Shown: positions 13,593 through 14,631 of the stretch, in pieces | Position numbering within the stretch: the first letter of the stretch is position 1 | How the letters are laid out: every line of letters begins with the position of its first letter | Assembly (NCBI GenBank): GCA_030530185.1 | Contig: JAUMVL010000020.1 | Coordinates: 1 to 14,631 of the forward strand | DNA: 14,631 nt | Origin: Clostridia bacterium | GTDB lineage: Bacteria; Bacillota; Clostridia; Christensenellales; CAG-138 | Reading direction: 5' to 3' | Position numbers and translations under genes: made by a program | The notes under the pieces: generated by a model | Databases searched by the model: none | Seen by the model: the letters and a program-made list of their open reading frames with translations, nothing else | What the model was told of the DNA's origin: nothing

Positions 13593-14282
13593 ATGAAAAG
13601 AGTTCTGATTGTACTTGTCTCCGTGCTGCTGCTGTCCGTCAGCATACCGGCGTATGCCGCCGGAAATCTTTCCGTCACGCAGGAGAACTTTTACGTTATC
13701 AGCGACTATTGGACATACGGATATGCCTTTGCAAAAGTTTCCAATGTGGGAGATAAAGCCATCAAGGTCAATTCCGGCGTGATAGAGATTTACGATGAGG
13801 CAGGCAATGCGCTCGCTTCCAACGATTATCTGCATTCGTATGCGGAGTGTTTGGAACCGGGTGAATATACCTATGTGAAAATGTACGGTGAAATTACGTC
13901 CGGAACGGCCGTCGATCACGCCTTGACCGTCACCGGCAAATCGGACAATACCCAGCGAACGCTGCGTCTGCCTGTTGAAACCGATCTGCAGCTGAATGTA
14001 ACGGATGGCTGGTGGACATACAACTATATGTATGCGACCGTTACCAACAATACGGAGGAGCCGCTGTATAACATCACGGTTGTACTGGCTCTGCTCGATG
14101 CGGACGGAAACATTCTGGATATTGAGGAAGGCGGCCTGTTCTCAGATGTCGCGTTGGCACCCGGCAGCACTGCTATTATCCGGGAGGACATTCCCTCTTC
14201 GTTCATCAAGTACTTTGAGGAAAACGGACTTGTCCCCGCATCGGTCGACGCCATCGCATATGTCAATCTTGCTGTAGAATAA
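13593..14282 (+). CDS. Secreted protein with two FxLYD-like beta domains
   Basis: A 229-residue protein. Residues 1-23 are a signal peptide (KR, a hydrophobic stretch, then AYAA), with cleavage expected near residue 22-23. There is no lipobox cysteine and no anchor, so it is probably released or loosely held. The rest holds two tandem copies of one domain (about 36-100 and 136-200). Compare DYWTYGYAFAKVSNVGDKAI with DGWWTYNYMYATVTNNTEEP, followed by IEIYDEAGNAL and LALLDADGNIL, then E/APG. This is the FxLYD/DUF3426-like immunoglobulin-type pattern; partner and function are unknown. The ATG at 13593 has AGAAAGGA about 11 nt upstream, and an in-frame TTG at 13584 is too close to it. I find no clear promoter of its own. 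Confidence 0.82.
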   Translation: MKRVLIVLVSVLLLSVSIPAYAAGNLSVTQENFYVISDYWTYGYAFAKVSNVGDKAIKVNSGVIEIYDEAGNALASNDYLHSYAECLEPGEYTYVKMYGEITSGTAVDHALTVTGKSDNTQRTLRLPVETDLQLNVTDGWWTYNYMYATVTNNTEEPLYNITVVLALLDADGNILDIEEGGLFSDVALAPGSTAIIREDIPSSFIKYFEENGLVPASVDAIAYVNLAVE

Positions 14283-14416
14283 AATCCCTCGCTGCATCGG
14301 CTCTCGTCCGCTTGCGGCTGTCTATGATTGTCGCACGTCTGCGCCGTGAAAGCGATTCCCTGCGGCAAACATTCTGCATTGATCTGTTTGTGTCAGTCAA
14401 TCGCCTCGTTTTTTTG

Positions 14417-14443
14417 CGGAGCGATCGTATCGCTCCGATTTTA
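14417..14443 (+). terminator. Hairpin terminator beyond the secreted-protein gene
   Basis: A perfect 9-bp stem CGGAGCGAT (14417-14425)/ATCGCTCCG (14429-14437) with a 3-nt loop, followed by ATTTTATT. It lies 134 bp after the stop at 14282, which is far for a simple terminator, but no nearer one is visible. Confidence 0.65.
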
Positions 14444-14489
14444 TTCGGCTAAGCGAAACTTCAAGTAAAACAGCGAATTATGAGAGGGG

Positions 14490-14532
14490 AAGGGTGAAGG
14501 AGGCACTTCGTCAGGAAGTGCCTCCTTCCCTT
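14490..14532. repeat. Long GC-rich hairpin, possible interspersed repeat
   Basis: A perfect 13-bp stem (AAGGAGGCACTTC at 14497-14509 with 14515-14527, loop GTCAG), extended by AAGGG/CCCTT after a 2-nt bulge. Neither side has a clear U-tract (CCCTTT only). It may be a second terminator or a copy of a small palindromic repeat family. No second copy is present in this window. Confidence 0.6.
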
Positions 14533-14546
14533 TAAAAGTAGGGTAA

Positions 14547-14575
14547 TTGACCACGCGGGTCAGCAATGGTACAAT
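14547..14575 (+). promoter_or_regulatory. Promoter of the right-edge gene
   Basis: TTGACC (14547-14552), 17-bp spacer, TACAAT (14570-14575) with an extended TG. The inverted repeat TGACC-ACGCG-GGTCA (14548-14562) overlaps the -35 box and could be an operator. GGAGG at 14598-14602 is 8 nt before the ATG at 14611. Confidence 0.82.
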
Positions 14576-14610
14576 GATAAAACAAATCGCGATTGATGGA
14601 GGCGGATAGG

Positions 14611-14631
14611 ATGGATCGCACAAACTATGAA
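14611..14631 (+). CDS. 5' end of a further gene (partial)
   Basis: The first seven codons, MDRTNYE, run off the window edge. The promoter and the ideally spaced GGAGG make the start convincing. An in-frame ATG at 14596 has no ribosome binding site. Seven residues are too few to assign a product. Confidence 0.7.

Larger units (their letters stand above)
14283..14610. other. Non-coding interval, 328 bp
   Basis: No credible gene is seen. The first 130 bases hold nothing I recognise. The rest carries a terminator hairpin, a second long GC-rich hairpin, then a promoter and ribosome binding site for a gene that begins at 14611. The reverse-strand open frame across 14441-14623 is built from the hairpin and promoter sequence and is not believable as a protein. 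Confidence 0.7.

Noticed and set aside
12762..13919. 385-codon reverse frame opposite rubrerythrin and the secreted protein
   Set aside because: Both plus-strand genes have domains, promoters and ribosome binding sites. The reverse frame spans both genes and their intergenic hairpin.
1..14631. Defence island, prophage, biosynthetic cluster, CRISPR array or other novel multi-gene system
   Set aside because: All sizeable genes fall into ordinary transport, metabolic, repair or stress families, in small separate operons. No spaced repeats, nuclease/helicase clusters, integrases or modification enzymes are present.

Overview
The window reads as ordinary chromosomal housekeeping and metabolic DNA from a strictly anaerobic, moderate-GC Gram-positive bacterium, most likely a gut-type member of the Clostridia (Oscillospiraceae-like). 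This is inferred from three things: a reverse-type rubrerythrin, strong AGGAGG-type ribosome binding sites with textbook TTGACA/TATAAT-like promoters, and many short operons closed by U-tailed hairpins. No tRNA, rRNA, transposase, phage gene or CRISPR array is visible. I do not see a clear new multi-gene system; the less ordinary signals are regulatory palindromes and a few small or unassigned proteins.

Layout, left to right. (1) 1-47 is the 3' tail of a plus-strand gene, followed by a hairpin terminator. (2) 109-2317, minus strand: a GPH/MelB-type sugar:cation symporter with its own promoter, preceded by a Pr6Pr-like six-helix membrane protein. (3) 2395-3296, plus strand: two separately promoted small genes, an 89-residue unknown protein and a DUF1232 (YkvA-like) protein. 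(4) 3354-5358, minus strand: a two-gene operon, YhhN-family membrane protein then rmuC, joined by a 1-nt stop/start gap. (5) 5475-7029, plus strand: an NhaC-family antiporter. (6) 7132-9821, minus strand: glutamine synthetase (type GSI-beta, with a tyrosine at the adenylylation position) followed by a Gate-domain membrane protein. (7) 10042-10298, plus strand: a strongly promoted 65-residue protein. (8) 10348-12679, minus strand: a pentose operon, FGGY sugar kinase then L-ribulose-5-phosphate 4-epimerase. A LacI/CcpA-like operator sits inside its promoter and a second perfect palindrome lies in its leader. (9) 12824-14282, plus strand: reverse rubrerythrin and a secreted two-domain protein. 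(10) 14283-14631: a non-coding stretch with two strong hairpins, then a promoter, a ribosome binding site and the first seven codons of another gene.

How the genes may work together. The kinase and epimerase pair phosphorylates a ketopentose (probably L-ribulose) and converts it to D-xylulose 5-phosphate. The GPH symporter about 10 kb away could bring in a pentoside or other sugar, but nothing in the sequence links the two. The glutamine synthetase and Gate protein are close enough to be cotranscribed, and whether they share a function is open. The rubrerythrin detoxifies peroxide. Each convergent gene pair (ends near 3300, 7030-7130 and 10300-10350) shares one hairpin that can fold for both strands.
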